From assembly GCF_000022085.1 (NCBI RefSeq), contig NC_011894.1:4982001-5046000 (forward strand): DNA of 64,000 bases, read 5' to 3'. The stretch is from Methylobacterium nodulans ORS 2060. Its GTDB lineage: Bacteria > Pseudomonadota > Alphaproteobacteria > Rhizobiales > Beijerinckiaceae. The position numbers and the translations under genes are program-made. Below the pieces are notes generated by a model, which searched no databases, was not told the DNA's origin, and saw only the letters and a list, made by a program, of their open reading frames with translations. How positions within the stretch are numbered: position 1 is the stretch's first letter; every line of letters starts with the position of its first letter. Of this stretch, positions 8,043 to 17,919 are shown one piece after another.

Positions 8043-9365
8043 ATGTCCGCTGCCATGTCGGCCACCTTAGCCGTGACGGATGACGTCTCGGTCGCCTCCG
8101 TCATCCGCAAGATCGCCTGGCGGCTCATGCCGCTGATCATGGTCTGCTATCTGTTCGCCTTCTTCGACCGCATCAACATCAGCTTCGCCAAGTTCCAGCT
8201 GCAGAGCGACCTGGGCTTCAGCAATACCGCCTACGGCCTCGGCGCCAGCCTGTTCGTGATCGGCTACGTGCTCTTCGAGGTGCCCTCGAACCTGATCCTG
8301 TACCGGGTCGGGGCGCGGCGCTGGATCGCCCGGATCATGATCTCGTGGGGCCTCGCGACCGCCGCCATGGTGTTCATCACACAGGAGTGGCAGTTCTATG
8401 CGCTGCGCTTCCTCATCGGCGCCATGGAGGCGGGATTTGCACCGGGCATCCTGTATTACCTGACGCTCTGGTTCCCGGCCTCGTACCGGGGGCGCATCAC
8501 CTCGCTCCTGTTTGTCGCCTCCGCCTTTTCGGGCATCGTCGGCGCGCCGCTCTCGGGCCTGATCCTCGGGCATCTGAACGGCGTGGCGGGGCTGGCCGGC
8601 TGGCAGTGGCTGTTCCTCGCTGGTGGCCTGCCCTGCCTGGCGCTCGGCGCACTCGTGCTCGGCCGCTTCGACGACCGGCTCCAGGATGCGCGCTGGCTCA
8701 CCGACGCGGAGAAGGCGCTCGTCGGCTCCCAGATCACAAAGGCCAATCGTGACATCGGGGACCATTCCCTGCTCGGGGCGATCCGTACGCCCGGCTTCCT
8801 GACGATCGGCCTGATCTACTTTCTGATCCAGATCGGCTCCTACGGCCTCAACTTCTGGGGGCCGGACCTCATTCGAACGGCGAGCGGTGCCGGCGCGGGG
8901 ACGGTCGGGCTGCTGGCCGCGCTGCCCTATGTCTGCGGCGCGATCAGCATGGTTCTCGTCGGACGCATCTCGGATGCGTCGGGCCAGCGGCCAAAATTCG
9001 TGGCCGGCCTCACCCTCCTGGCCGGGCTGGGGTTCTTCGCGGCCGGCCTGTTCGACAGCCGAATCCTCCCGTTGATGCTCGCGCTCTGCGGACTGGGGGC
9101 CGGGATCGTGGCGTCGATCCCGACCTTCTGGACGCTGCCGCCGAAGCTCGTCACCGGCGTCGGCGCGGCGGGAGGCATCGCGCTCATCAACACGCTCGGG
9201 CAGTTCGGCGGCATCGTCAGTCCGGTGATGGTCGGCTGGGTGAAGGACCTGACGGGCTCGACCACCCCGGCCCTCTACGTGATCGGCGGTCTCTGCATCC
9301 TTTGCGCGCTGCTCGCCCAGTTCGGGCTGCCCACGCAATTGCGCAGGAGCGATCGGGCGAACTGA
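8043..9365 (+). CDS. MFS transporter, anion:cation symporter (ACS) type
   Basis: 440 residues with about 12 membrane segments. The start at 8043 has AGGGAGAC upstream. Family features are FDRINISFAKFQLQSDLGFS after TM1, then GYVLFEVPSNLILYRVGARRWIARIMISWG, and PGILYYLTLWFPASYRGRI. This is the phthalate/tartrate/galactonate permease subgroup, which imports organic acids with protons. It lies 71 bp after the lyase gene on the same strand and is the likely importer of the acid handled by the CoA-transferase and lyase. Confidence 0.9.
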   Translation: MSAAMSATLAVTDDVSVASVIRKIAWRLMPLIMVCYLFAFFDRINISFAKFQLQSDLGFSNTAYGLGASLFVIGYVLFEVPSNLILYRVGARRWIARIMISWGLATAAMVFITQEWQFYALRFLIGAMEAGFAPGILYYLTLWFPASYRGRITSLLFVASAFSGIVGAPLSGLILGHLNGVAGLAGWQWLFLAGGLPCLALGALVLGRFDDRLQDARWLTDAEKALVGSQITKANRDIGDHSLLGAIRTPGFLTIGLIYFLIQIGSYGLNFWGPDLIRTASGAGAGTVGLLAALPYVCGAISMVLVGRISDASGQRPKFVAGLTLLAGLGFFAAGLFDSRILPLMLALCGLGAGIVASIPTFWTLPPKLVTGVGAAGGIALINTLGQFGGIVSPVMVGWVKDLTGSTTPALYVIGGLCILCALLAQFGLPTQLRRSDRAN

Positions 9366-9841
9366 CGCCCGGTTCCTTGACGAGGAGCGCCCGTCGCCGC
9401 TCCGCACATTGCAGATTCGCGCCGCTTACCCGATCGCGTCGGATTGCCAGGGCTGCGCGAATCCAATCCTCCAGACAGGCGGGGCGAGGTGGAGGCAAGA
9501 GCGCATCAGCCCAACCGAGATCGGTCCATGCTTCGGCAGCTGGCATCAGCCCCCGGAGATTGCGTCGGAACGAGCAAACCTGATTCGGGTCCGGGCGTGT
9601 CAGGCGGCCAGAGAGGCTGGAATTGCCAAGCCGCAGACGCCTAGTCGCGCCCGAGCGTCGACCGTCCAGTGCCGCTCATTTCTCAGCGTGACAATTGGGC
9701 ACAAGCTCGGCAAAAGCCGAACAGGGATGAAGCGTAAGGCGCTGATCTAAAAAGGCAAATCCAGATCAGCCCAACCCATCGAGCATCCGAGCGACGCTGA
9801 AGCGCCAGGAGGCGAGGGCGGCCGCCCCCGCGCCCGCTCGT
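9366..9841. other. Intergenic region, no gene recognised
   Basis: 476 bp between the convergent MFS and ureE genes. Short open frames exist on both strands but have no ribosome-binding site or family feature. A small CTCGGC-AAAA-GCCGA hairpin lies near 9708-9721. GC content falls slightly from about 9590 to 9780, which could mark old foreign or decayed DNA. Confidence 0.35.
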
Positions 9842-10399
9842 TCAGTGGTCGTGATGATGATGCCCGTGGTCATGGTCGTGGTGATGGTGGTCGTGCGCGT
9901 GGCCGTGGTGATGGTGGTGATCGTGCCCGTGATGGCCGTGGTGATCGTGGCCGCACTGGCTGTGATCGTGGGCGACCACCTCGCGCTCGGGCCGGAACGG
10001 CCGCTCGACGGGGGAGGAGGCGCAGCCCTGGCCGCGGATCAGCTCCGCCACGACCGGATCCGCCTTCACGTAGAGCGCATCCGGCGTCACTTCGACCAGG
10101 ACGTGGTTGCTCCCGAACTGCCATGCGAGGCGGGTGAGCCGCACCAGGTTCTCGGCGCGCACCTCGAGCAGAGCTTCGGCCGCCGCGGCGATGCGCACCA
10201 GCCGCCCATCCTCCAGGCGCAGCGCGTCGCCGTCCTCCAGGGTGGCCGCGCGGTCGAGATCGAGCCGGAAGGCCAGGCCGCCCGCCGCGACATGCGTCCC
10301 CTCGCGCCGGCTGCGGGCGGCGTGGTCGAGGGTGACGGTGTCGGCGACCGCGTCCGGCCGGACGGCGGGCTTGCGGACGATGGTGGTGGCGCGCAGCAT
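9842..10399 (-). CDS. ureE: Urease accessory protein UreE with His-rich tail
   Basis: 185 residues. The N-terminal domain (residues 1-75: TVTLDHAARSRREG, then LEDGDALRLEDGRLVRI) and the central metal-binding domain (RLAWQFGSNHVLVEV, ending in a PFRPE-type region) match UreE, the nickel chaperone that delivers Ni to the urease apoenzyme through UreG. The last 42 or so residues contain about 26 histidines, a nickel-storing tail as in Klebsiella UreE. The gene stands alone: no ureABC, ureF, ureG or ureD is in the window. Confidence 0.93.
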   Translation of the reverse strand: MLRATTIVRKPAVRPDAVADTVTLDHAARSRREGTHVAAGGLAFRLDLDRAATLEDGDALRLEDGRLVRIAAAAEALLEVRAENLVRLTRLAWQFGSNHVLVEVTPDALYVKADPVVAELIRGQGCASSPVERPFRPEREVVAHDHSQCGHDHHGHHGHDHHHHHGHAHDHHHHDHDHGHHHHDH

Positions 10400-10662
10400 G
10401 CGGGCTCCTCGCGGATGTCGTTCGGCGTCCCCCTCCTCTACGCATCGTCGGGGCGGGTGTCACACGATTTGCGACGGCTTTCCCCGCGCCGACCGTGGCC
10501 GCGATGCCGCGCCGGACCATTTTCGCGCCGCCGCAGGCCGCCCGGGCCGCCGATCGGTCCCACGGTCATTTGGTGTTCAGCAGTCGGACAGCTAGGCTGT
10601 AGACAGCGGCGACCGGCGCTCGATCCGTCGCAAGACCGCGAATTGCACAAGGGAAGTTTGTC

Positions 10663-10932
10663 ATGAAGAAGCTCATCGCCGCCACCCTCGCGGGCGCCAT
10701 GGCGCTGTCTCTCGGGGCCTGCAACACGCCCGGCGACCGGGCCGCCGGAGGTGCGGCGCTCGGCGGCCTCACGGGCGCGGCCGTCGGCGCGGCGGCCACC
10801 GGGCGCGCGAGCGGCGCGGTCGCTGGCGGCCTGATCGGCGCGGCGGGCGGCGCCCTCGTGGGCGCGGCCACGGCGCCGCAATGCCCCTACGGCACCTACC
10901 GCGACCCCTACGGCAACATCTACTGCCGCTGA
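10663..10932 (+). CDS. Small lipoprotein with glycine-zipper repeats
   Basis: 89 residues: a lipoprotein signal (MKKLIAATLAGAMALSLGAC, lipidated Cys20), then a glycine-zipper segment (GGAALGGLTGAAVGAAATG, AGGLIGAAGGALVG), then a short Cys-containing end (QCPYGTYRDPYGNIYC). Such zipper lipoproteins insert in or line the outer membrane; a specific role is not known. GGGAAG lies at good spacing before the ATG. A strong hairpin follows the stop. Confidence 0.75.
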   Translation: MKKLIAATLAGAMALSLGACNTPGDRAAGGAALGGLTGAAVGAAATGRASGAVAGGLIGAAGGALVGAATAPQCPYGTYRDPYGNIYCR

Positions 10933-10954
10933 GGCCGTCGTCGGACGACCGATC

Positions 10955-10992
10955 GCGGGCTGCCGGACCATCCAGGGCATCCGGCAGCCCGC
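10955..10992 (+). terminator. Hairpin downstream of the zipper lipoprotein
   Basis: Perfect 13-bp stem GCGGGCTGCCGGA / TCCGGCAGCCCGC with a 12-base loop, 22 bp after the stop codon. There is no T-run, so it may be a processing or stabilising hairpin instead of a classical intrinsic terminator. Confidence 0.5.
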
Positions 10993-11173
10993 ACCCGAGG
11001 TCGGCTGCGCCCCGAGGGGGCCGCACCGGCCGAGCCCTTCGACGGCGCCTGCGATCGCGCTCGACGCAGGCGGGCCGGTTCCGCCGACGGGCAATCGGCC
11101 TTAAACACCGTGCGATGATGATCTCCCTCCCCCCACGCCCGGCTGCTGCGCTGCCGACCGGACCCGCGCCCCG

Positions 11174-11911
11174 ATGAGTCACGGCCTCTGGGGAAAGATC
11201 GGCGGCGCCGGGCTCGGCCTCGCCGTCGGCGGACCGCTGGGAGCGCTGGTCGGCGCGGTGGCGGGGCATTTCCTCCTCGACCGCGAAGGATCGCTGTTCG
11301 GCCCGACCCCGCGCGGGGTGGTGTTCACCACCGGCCTCGTCGCGCTGGCCGCCAAGATGGCGAAGTCCGACGGGGTCGTGTCGCCTTCCGAGGTCGCCGC
11401 CTTCGCGGAGGTGGTGCACGTGTCCGACGACGAGCGGCCCGGCGTCACGCGGCTGTTCGACCTCGCCAAGGCGACGACGAACGGCTTCGAAGCCTACGCC
11501 CAGCAGATCGCCGAGACCTTTCGCGAGGAGCCGCGCCTGCTGGAGGACGTCCTCGACGGGCTGTTCCACATCGCCAAGGCGGACGGGGCCATCCACGACA
11601 AGGAGGCGCGCTATCTGCGCGCCGTGGCCGAGATCTTCGGGCTGGACGAGGCGCGGTTCAACTGCATCGCGGCCCGCCATGTCCGCCTCGCCGACGACCC
11701 CTACGAGGTGCTGGGCGTCGCGCGCGCGCTCTCGGATGCGGAGCTGAAGGCCCGCTATCGGGCCCTGGTGGCGGAGAACCATCCGGACCGGGCCGTGGCC
11801 CGCGGCCTCCCCCCGGCGGCGGTCGCCATCGCCACGCGGCGCCTCGCGGCCATCAATGCGGCCTACGACCGCATCGCCGCCGAGCGCGGGCTTAAGCTGA
11901 GCAAGCCATGA
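11174..11911 (+). CDS. TerB-DnaJ (DjlA-like) co-chaperone
   Basis: 245 residues. Residues 1-35 are a glycine-zipper membrane segment (GGAGLGLAVGGPLGALVGAVAG), residues 50-155 a TerB helical domain (ALAAKMAKSDGVVSPSE, then HIAKADGAIHDKEARYL), and residues 175-240 a C-terminal J-domain with an intact HPD (VAENHPDRAVA). The order membrane segment-TerB-J matches DjlA, a membrane-anchored DnaK co-chaperone. Its stop overlaps the start of the amidase gene (ATGA), suggesting coupled translation with a cell-wall enzyme. Confidence 0.88.
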   Translation: MSHGLWGKIGGAGLGLAVGGPLGALVGAVAGHFLLDREGSLFGPTPRGVVFTTGLVALAAKMAKSDGVVSPSEVAAFAEVVHVSDDERPGVTRLFDLAKATTNGFEAYAQQIAETFREEPRLLEDVLDGLFHIAKADGAIHDKEARYLRAVAEIFGLDEARFNCIAARHVRLADDPYEVLGVARALSDAELKARYRALVAENHPDRAVARGLPPAAVAIATRRLAAINAAYDRIAAERGLKLSKP

Positions 11912-12657
11912 AGCCGACGCCCGAGAGCCCCGTCGCCACGCAGGTCGTGCCCTCGCCGAACCACGGCGAACGGCGGCGCCCGGTGGATATGCTGCTGCTG
12001 CACTATACCGGGATGCCGGACGCCGGCGAGGCGCTCCTGCGCCTCGCCAACCCGCTCGCCGAAGTCTCCTGCCACTACTTCGTGTTCGAGGACGGCCGGG
12101 TGGTGCAGATGGTGCCGGAGGGCCGCCGGGCCTGGCACGCGGGCGATTCCGCCTGGGAGGGCGAACGCGACACCAATTCCCGCTCGATCGGCATCGAGAT
12201 CGCCCATCCGGGCCATGCGGGCGGGCTCCCGCCCTATCCGGAGGCGCAGGTCGCGGCGGTGATCGCGCTCGCGCGGGACATCCTCGCCCGCTGGCCGATC
12301 CGCGCCGACCGGGTGCTGGCCCATTCCGACGTGGCGCCCTCCCGCAAGCAGGATCCCGGCGAGGGATTCCCGTGGGAGCGCCTGCACCGCGCGGGCGTGG
12401 GCCACTGGGTGCCGCCGGCCCCGATCCGCGACGGGCGCTTCTTCGCCGAAGGCGATGCCGGCCAGCCGATCGAGGCGCTCCAGGCGATGTTCGCCCTCTA
12501 CGGCTACGACCAGCCGGTGACCGGCACCTTCGACGTGCGCATGCGCGCGGTGGTCGAGGCGTTCCAGCGCCATTTCCGCCCGGCGCGGGTCGACGGCGTC
12601 GCGGATGCCTCCACCATCACCACCCTGCGGGACCTGATCGCGGCGCGCGCGGCCTGA
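11908..12657 (+). CDS. N-acetylmuramoyl-L-alanine amidase, AmpD-like, with peptidoglycan-binding domain
   Basis: 249 residues. Residues 25-165 form an amidase_2 domain with the zinc ligands in LLLHYTGMP and AHSDVAPSRKQDPGEGF. Residues 185-245 form a PG_binding_1 module (GQPIEALQAMFALYGY, then VVEAFQRHFRP). There is no signal peptide, so it is probably a cytoplasmic recycling enzyme that removes the stem peptide from anhydro-muropeptides, as AmpD/AmiD-type proteins do. It is translationally coupled to the upstream TerB-DnaJ gene. Confidence 0.9.
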   Translation: MKPTPESPVATQVVPSPNHGERRRPVDMLLLHYTGMPDAGEALLRLANPLAEVSCHYFVFEDGRVVQMVPEGRRAWHAGDSAWEGERDTNSRSIGIEIAHPGHAGGLPPYPEAQVAAVIALARDILARWPIRADRVLAHSDVAPSRKQDPGEGFPWERLHRAGVGHWVPPAPIRDGRFFAEGDAGQPIEALQAMFALYGYDQPVTGTFDVRMRAVVEAFQRHFRPARVDGVADASTITTLRDLIAARAA

Positions 12658-13040
12658 GCGCGCTCACCCCCGCTCCGCTTGGGGAAGCGCCCCACCCGCC
12701 TCAAGGCCGTGGCCGATCCCGCCTCAGGCTGCCGGAAGGAATTGCCCTGCGCCGTCCAGGCCCTTGCGGCGGGCCGTGAAGTATCCGGATCTGCGAACCC
12801 GCGCCATTTCAGCGCGGGCAGTGTCGATGCACCTCCTTTGGTCAAGCTGCACTTGTTTGCTGCCTAATGTTGCGTCACAACCGCGGCGGTGATCGGGGCG
12901 CGGTGACGCATGCCCGCAGGGGCCGCCGATCATCCTCGTGGCACCGTCAGACACCTCCCTCCCCTCCGGCCGCATCCGCGCACAGAGGCCGCCGGACCTG
13001 TCCCGCCGGCGAGCGGGACCGCGCATCCGAGGAACGCCGC
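12658..13040. other. Intergenic region before the aminotransferase gene
   Basis: 383 bp. A hairpin CCCGCG-N9-CGCGGG around 12800-12820 could end the amidase transcript. The patch at about 12838-12880 is less GC-rich (TTTGGTCAAG, then TTGTTTGCTGCC) and is a plausible promoter for the aminotransferase. No gene recognised. Confidence 0.35.
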
Positions 13041-14234
13041 ATGTCCCACCAGCCCGGCCGCCACTTCCTTCAGATCCCGGGGCCGACCAACGTGCCGCTG
13101 CCGATCCTGGCCGCGACCGCGAAGCCCACTATCGACCATCGCAGCGTCGAGTTCGGACGGCTGGGCCGCGAGGTCCTCGCGGGCATCAAGACCATCTTCA
13201 AGACCACCAACCCGGTGCTGATCTACGCCGCCTCCGGCACCGGCGGCTGGGAGGCCGCCCTGGTCAACACGCTGCGGCCCGGCGACCGGGTGCTGATGTA
13301 CGAGACCGGCCAGTTCGCGAGCCTCTGGGCACGGATGGCGACGAAGCTCTCCCTGAAGCCCGAATTCATCCGGGGCGACTGGCGCTCGGGCGTCGACGCT
13401 GCGGCGATCGAGGCCCACCTCGCCGAGGACCGGGCGCATACGCTCAAGGCCGTCTGCATCGTCCACAACGAGACCGCCACCGGCACCCTGTCGGACGTGA
13501 AGGCCGTGCGCGCCGCCCTCGACCGCACCGGCCACCCGGCGCTCCTCATGGTCGACACCATCTCGTCGCTCGGCTCGACAGATTACCGCCACGACGAGTG
13601 GGGCGTGGACGTGACGGTCGGCGGCTCGCAGAAGGGCCTGATGCTCCCGCCGGGCCTCGCCTTCAACGCCGTGTCGGACAAGGCGCTGGCGGCCGCCCGG
13701 GAGGCCACCCTGCCGCGCGCCTACTGGGACTGGGAGGACATGCTGGCGGCCAACCGCACCGGCTACTTCCCGACCACGCCGGCCACCAACCTCCTGTACG
13801 GGCTCAAGGTGGCGATCGACACCCTGCATGCGGAGGGTCTGGATGCCGTGTTCGCCCGGCACGCCCGCGCGGCCGAGGCGACGCGGCGCGCCGTGCGCCA
13901 CTGGGGCTTCGAGACGCAGTGCGCGAACGAGGCGCAGGCCTCGCCGATGGTGACGGCGGTGCGCATGCCCGACGGCCATTCCGCGGATGCGTTCCGGGCG
14001 GCGGTGCTGGAGCGCTTCAACATGGCGCTCGGCGGCGGCCTCGGCCCGCTTGCCGACCGGGTGTTCCGCATCGGCCATATCGGCGACTTCAACGACCTCA
14101 CCATCGCGGGCGCATTGGCGGGCGTCGAGATGGGCTTCAAGCTCTTCGGCATCCCGTACCGCGCGGGCGGCGCCGCGGTGGCGCAGGCCGTGCTGTCCGG
14201 CGAGCCGCCGGCTTTCCGCGAAGCCGCCGAGTAA
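13041..14234 (+). CDS. Serine-glyoxylate aminotransferase family protein
   Basis: 397 residues, start ATG 13041. A class V PLP aminotransferase: HFLQIPGPTNVPLPIL at the start, ASGTGGWEAALVNTL (phosphate-binding region), and the PLP lysine in GGSQKGLMLPPGLAFN at about residue 200. Serine-glyoxylate aminotransferase makes hydroxypyruvate and glycine from serine and glyoxylate, a key step in the methylotroph serine cycle. Here no serine-cycle genes (hpr, glyA, mtk, ppc) are nearby, so this is probably a paralogue of the SgaA in the main C1 cluster, perhaps with another amino acid/2-oxoacid pair. Confidence 0.85.
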   Translation: MSHQPGRHFLQIPGPTNVPLPILAATAKPTIDHRSVEFGRLGREVLAGIKTIFKTTNPVLIYAASGTGGWEAALVNTLRPGDRVLMYETGQFASLWARMATKLSLKPEFIRGDWRSGVDAAAIEAHLAEDRAHTLKAVCIVHNETATGTLSDVKAVRAALDRTGHPALLMVDTISSLGSTDYRHDEWGVDVTVGGSQKGLMLPPGLAFNAVSDKALAAAREATLPRAYWDWEDMLAANRTGYFPTTPATNLLYGLKVAIDTLHAEGLDAVFARHARAAEATRRAVRHWGFETQCANEAQASPMVTAVRMPDGHSADAFRAAVLERFNMALGGGLGPLADRVFRIGHIGDFNDLTIAGALAGVEMGFKLFGIPYRAGGAAVAQAVLSGEPPAFREAAE

Positions 14235-14268
14235 CCGCAACGGCCCAAGCTGCCGGCACCTCGGGCGT

Positions 14269-14387
14269 TGATACGGCTTTCGGTTGATTCCTTCCGAGAT
14301 GAGGACGCGCAGGGATCCCTCTCCCGCACGGGAGAGGGGTTCTCTGCGCCCTCTTATCTCCGAACGGATCAACCGGACGCCGTATGA
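14269..14387. repeat. Palindromic repeat, family 2, long copy
   Basis: Two arms of about 43 bp face each other around a smaller CTCTCCCGCACGGGAGAG hairpin. The left arm holds GATACGGCTTTCGGTTGAT and the right arm its near-complement (ATCAACCGGACGCCGTAT). The same arm core recurs at 19101-19140 and 43567-43634. It sits just after the aminotransferase gene and may fold in its mRNA. Confidence 0.7.
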
Positions 14388-14461
14388 CTCGTCCTGAACG
14401 GTCGATGCCAAACCCGCGGCCTTACACAGGACCGCCGGCATCGATTGCCTCATCAAGTTTG

Positions 14462-14511
14462 CCGCATCGTCTGCGACGAACCGGCCTCCACTTCGGCGGG
14501 GGAGCGCTCTA
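14462..14511 (-). repeat. Dispersed repeat, family 4, touching the terC stop codon
   Basis: Read on the reverse strand it begins TAGAGCGCTCCC, continues GCCGAAGTGGAGGCCGGTTCG and ends CGCAGACGATGCG. The first TAG is the stop codon of the terC gene. Related copies lie at 49172-49207 (where the TAG again ends a small gene) and 54003-54036 (inner part only). Confidence 0.65.
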
Positions 14512-15558
14512 TCCCCGCACCGGCCGCTCCTCGACGGCCGAATGCCGCGCGTCCCGGGTGCGCCAGAGGCTGTAGGCGATGCCGCTCGCCAGCAGCACGA
14601 CGGTGACGACCAGCGAGACCCAGGGTTTGATCTCGATCCACTCGAACGTGTCTGCCACCACGATCTTCGCGCCGATGAAGATCAGGATCAGAGCGAGCGC
14701 GGTCTTCAGATAGGCGAAGCGGTCCACCATCGCGGCGAGCGCGAAGTAGAGCGCGCGCAGCCCCAGGATCGCGAAGATGTTCGACGTGTAGACCACATAG
14801 GTGTCGGTGGTGATCGCGAAGATCGCCGGCACGCTGTCGACCGCGAAGATCACGTCGGCGCCGTTCACCAGCACCAGCGCGAGGGCGAGCGGAGTGAACC
14901 AGGGCACCATCTGGCCGGTCTTCGGGTCGGGCAGGCGGACCATGAAATGCTGCCCGTGCAGGTCCGGCGTGACCCGGAAGCGGCGGCGCATGAAATTCGC
15001 GAAGCGGTTCGCGGTCTCGCCCTCGTCCTCCTCCTCGCTGCCGGAGACCAGCATCTTGGCGCCGGCATAGATCAGGAAGGCGGCGAAGAAGGTCAGCACC
15101 CATTCGGCCTGGTGGACCAGCGCCGCACCGAGCCCAATCATCAGGCCCCGCAGCAGCACCGCCGCCAGAATGCCCCAGAGCAGCACCCGGTGCTGCAACG
15201 CCCGGGGTATGCCGAGGAACCCGAAGATCACCGCGATCACGAAGACGTTGTCCATCGACAGCGACTTCTCGACCACGAGGCCGGCGAGATATTCCTGCCC
15301 CGCCTGCGGGCCGATATACCACCAGATCCAGCCGCCGAAGATCAGGCCGAGGGTCAGGTAGAAGGCCGTCAGCGCCAGGCTCTCCTTGACGCCGATCTCC
15401 CGGCTGCTGTCGCGGTGCAGGAGCCCGAGATCGAAGGCCAGCAGCAGCACGATCACGGCGTGGAACAGAAGCCACATCCAGATCGGTTTGCCGAGCCAAG
15501 CGACGGAGAGGAGTTCGACCATGTGCGGGACCATGGATGCTTCGATTGGGGAAAGCAT
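14509..15558 (-). CDS. TerC family integral membrane protein
   Basis: About 349 residues. I place the start at 15558 (ATG after a GGAG); other ATGs at 15570 and 15534 are possible, while 15705 would overlap the flavoprotein gene. Eight or nine membrane segments are visible. The family core is LVVEKSLSMDNVFVIAVIFGFLG and later LVNGADVIFAVDSVPAIFAIT with conserved acidic residues in the membrane. An acidic loop (SGSEEEDEGE) separates the halves. TerC/YceF/Alx proteins export metals such as Mn2+ or help metallate secreted enzymes. A shorter TerC homologue lies at 47223. Confidence 0.9.
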   Translation of the reverse strand: MLSPIEASMVPHMVELLSVAWLGKPIWMWLLFHAVIVLLLAFDLGLLHRDSSREIGVKESLALTAFYLTLGLIFGGWIWWYIGPQAGQEYLAGLVVEKSLSMDNVFVIAVIFGFLGIPRALQHRVLLWGILAAVLLRGLMIGLGAALVHQAEWVLTFFAAFLIYAGAKMLVSGSEEEDEGETANRFANFMRRRFRVTPDLHGQHFMVRLPDPKTGQMVPWFTPLALALVLVNGADVIFAVDSVPAIFAITTDTYVVYTSNIFAILGLRALYFALAAMVDRFAYLKTALALILIFIGAKIVVADTFEWIEIKPWVSLVVTVVLLASGIAYSLWRTRDARHSAVEERPVRG

Positions 15559-15668
15559 CGGCTCCGACATCACGAGGCGCGAGAAGCGCAGCTCGCCAGA
15601 GGGGCCCGCAGCCGATGGGCTCGACTTAAGTCGCTGATCGCGGCGGATCAAGAGCGCCCGGTTGACAG

Positions 15669-16928
15669 ATGCCCCCGCAACGCCGCTTTGGTCCGGGCAT
15701 GGCACAGATGGGCGTGGCGGGCCGCCGGGCGGCGGTGATCGGAGCGGGACCCGCGGGCCTGTTCGCGGCGGAGGTCCTGGCTCAGGCGGGCCTCGCCGTG
15801 ACGGTGGTCGAGCGCATGCCCTCGCCCGCCCGCAAGTTGCTCATCGCTGGACGCGGCGGCCTCAACCTCACGCATAGCGAGCCGCTGGAGCGCTTCCTCG
15901 CCCGCTATCACCCGCCGGCGGGGCCGATCGAGGCGGCCATCCGCGCATTCCCGCCGGAGGCGCTGCGGGCCTGGTGCGAGGGGCTCGGCCAGGCGACCTT
16001 CGTGGGATCGAGCGGGCGCGTGTTTCCGACCGCCTTCAAGGCCTCTCCCCTCCTGCGGGCATGGCTCGCCCGTCTCGGCCGGCTCGGCGTGACCCTTCGC
16101 ACCCGGACGCGCTGGACGGGCTGGGCCGGGGACGGATCGCTCCGGCTCCTCGGCCCCGAGGGCGAGGAATCCCTGCGGGCGGATGCCACCGTGCTCGCCC
16201 TTGGCGGCGCCAGCTGGCCGAGGCTCGGGTCCGATGGCGGCTGGGCGGGGATCCTGGCGGCGGACGGCGTCGCGGTGGCGCCGCTGCGCCCGGCCAATGT
16301 CGGATTCACGGTGGTGTGGTCGCCCGCCTTCGCGGAGCGTTTCGCGGGCGCGCCGCTCAAGCGCGTCGCGCTGAGCTGCGGCCCCGACCGCGTGCGCGGC
16401 GAGGCCGTGGTGACCGCCGAGGGAATCGAGGGCGGCGCCGTCTACGCCCTGTCGCGGCCGCTGCGCGAGGCGATCCGGGCCGCTGGCGAGACGATTCTGG
16501 TGGTCGATCTCCGACCGGACCTCGACCGGGATGCGCTGGCACGGCGCCTCGCGGCGGCGCGGCCCGGCCAGTCGCGCGCGACGACTTTGCGCAAGGCGGC
16601 GGGCCTCGACCCCGCCGCATCCGGGCTGCTCCGAGAGGCGGCAGGAAGCGACCTGCCCGGCGCACCGGAGGCTCTCGCGGGCCTCATCAAGGCCGCGCCA
16701 CTGCGGCTGACAGGGGTGCAGCCGATCGCTCGCGCCATCTCGAGCGCGGGGGGCGTCGCACTCGCGGAACTCGACGCCCGCTTCATGCTGAAGCGGCGGC
16801 CGGGCGTTTTCCTGGCCGGCGAGATGCTGGACTGGGAGGCCCCGACCGGCGGCTACCTGCTGCAGGCGAGCTTCGCCACGGGGCGCGCGGCTGCAGCGGG
16901 CATCCTCGCGTGGCTCGCCGAGCGCTGA
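15669..16928 (+). CDS. BaiN/HI0933-family flavoprotein (TIGR03862-like)
   Basis: 419 residues from ATG 15669; a start at 15699 is about equally good and leaves a wider divergent promoter. The N-terminus has the FAD dinucleotide motif AVIGAGPAGLFAAEVLAQAG and the second family motif LLIAGRGGLNLTHSE. The C-terminus ends GEMLDWEAPTGGYLLQASFATG, which binds FAD in BaiN/HI0933-like proteins. Members are NAD(P)/FAD oxidoreductases of mostly unknown substrate. It is convergent with the collagen-like gene, with only 7 bp between stops. Confidence 0.88.
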   Translation: MPPQRRFGPGMAQMGVAGRRAAVIGAGPAGLFAAEVLAQAGLAVTVVERMPSPARKLLIAGRGGLNLTHSEPLERFLARYHPPAGPIEAAIRAFPPEALRAWCEGLGQATFVGSSGRVFPTAFKASPLLRAWLARLGRLGVTLRTRTRWTGWAGDGSLRLLGPEGEESLRADATVLALGGASWPRLGSDGGWAGILAADGVAVAPLRPANVGFTVVWSPAFAERFAGAPLKRVALSCGPDRVRGEAVVTAEGIEGGAVYALSRPLREAIRAAGETILVVDLRPDLDRDALARRLAAARPGQSRATTLRKAAGLDPAASGLLREAAGSDLPGAPEALAGLIKAAPLRLTGVQPIARAISSAGGVALAELDARFMLKRRPGVFLAGEMLDWEAPTGGYLLQASFATGRAAAAGILAWLAER

Positions 16929-16935
16929 CGCGACT

Positions 16936-17865
<930 letters not shown>

Positions 17866-17919
17866 TCAACTGCGCCGCTTGGCGGAGAGGAATATCGTCC
17901 TACGTGCGTGACTCTCCAG

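Noticed and set aside
9845..9990. Simple-sequence-like GTGGTC/ATG pattern near 9.9 kb
   Set aside because: It is the codons of the His-rich tail of UreE on the reverse strand.
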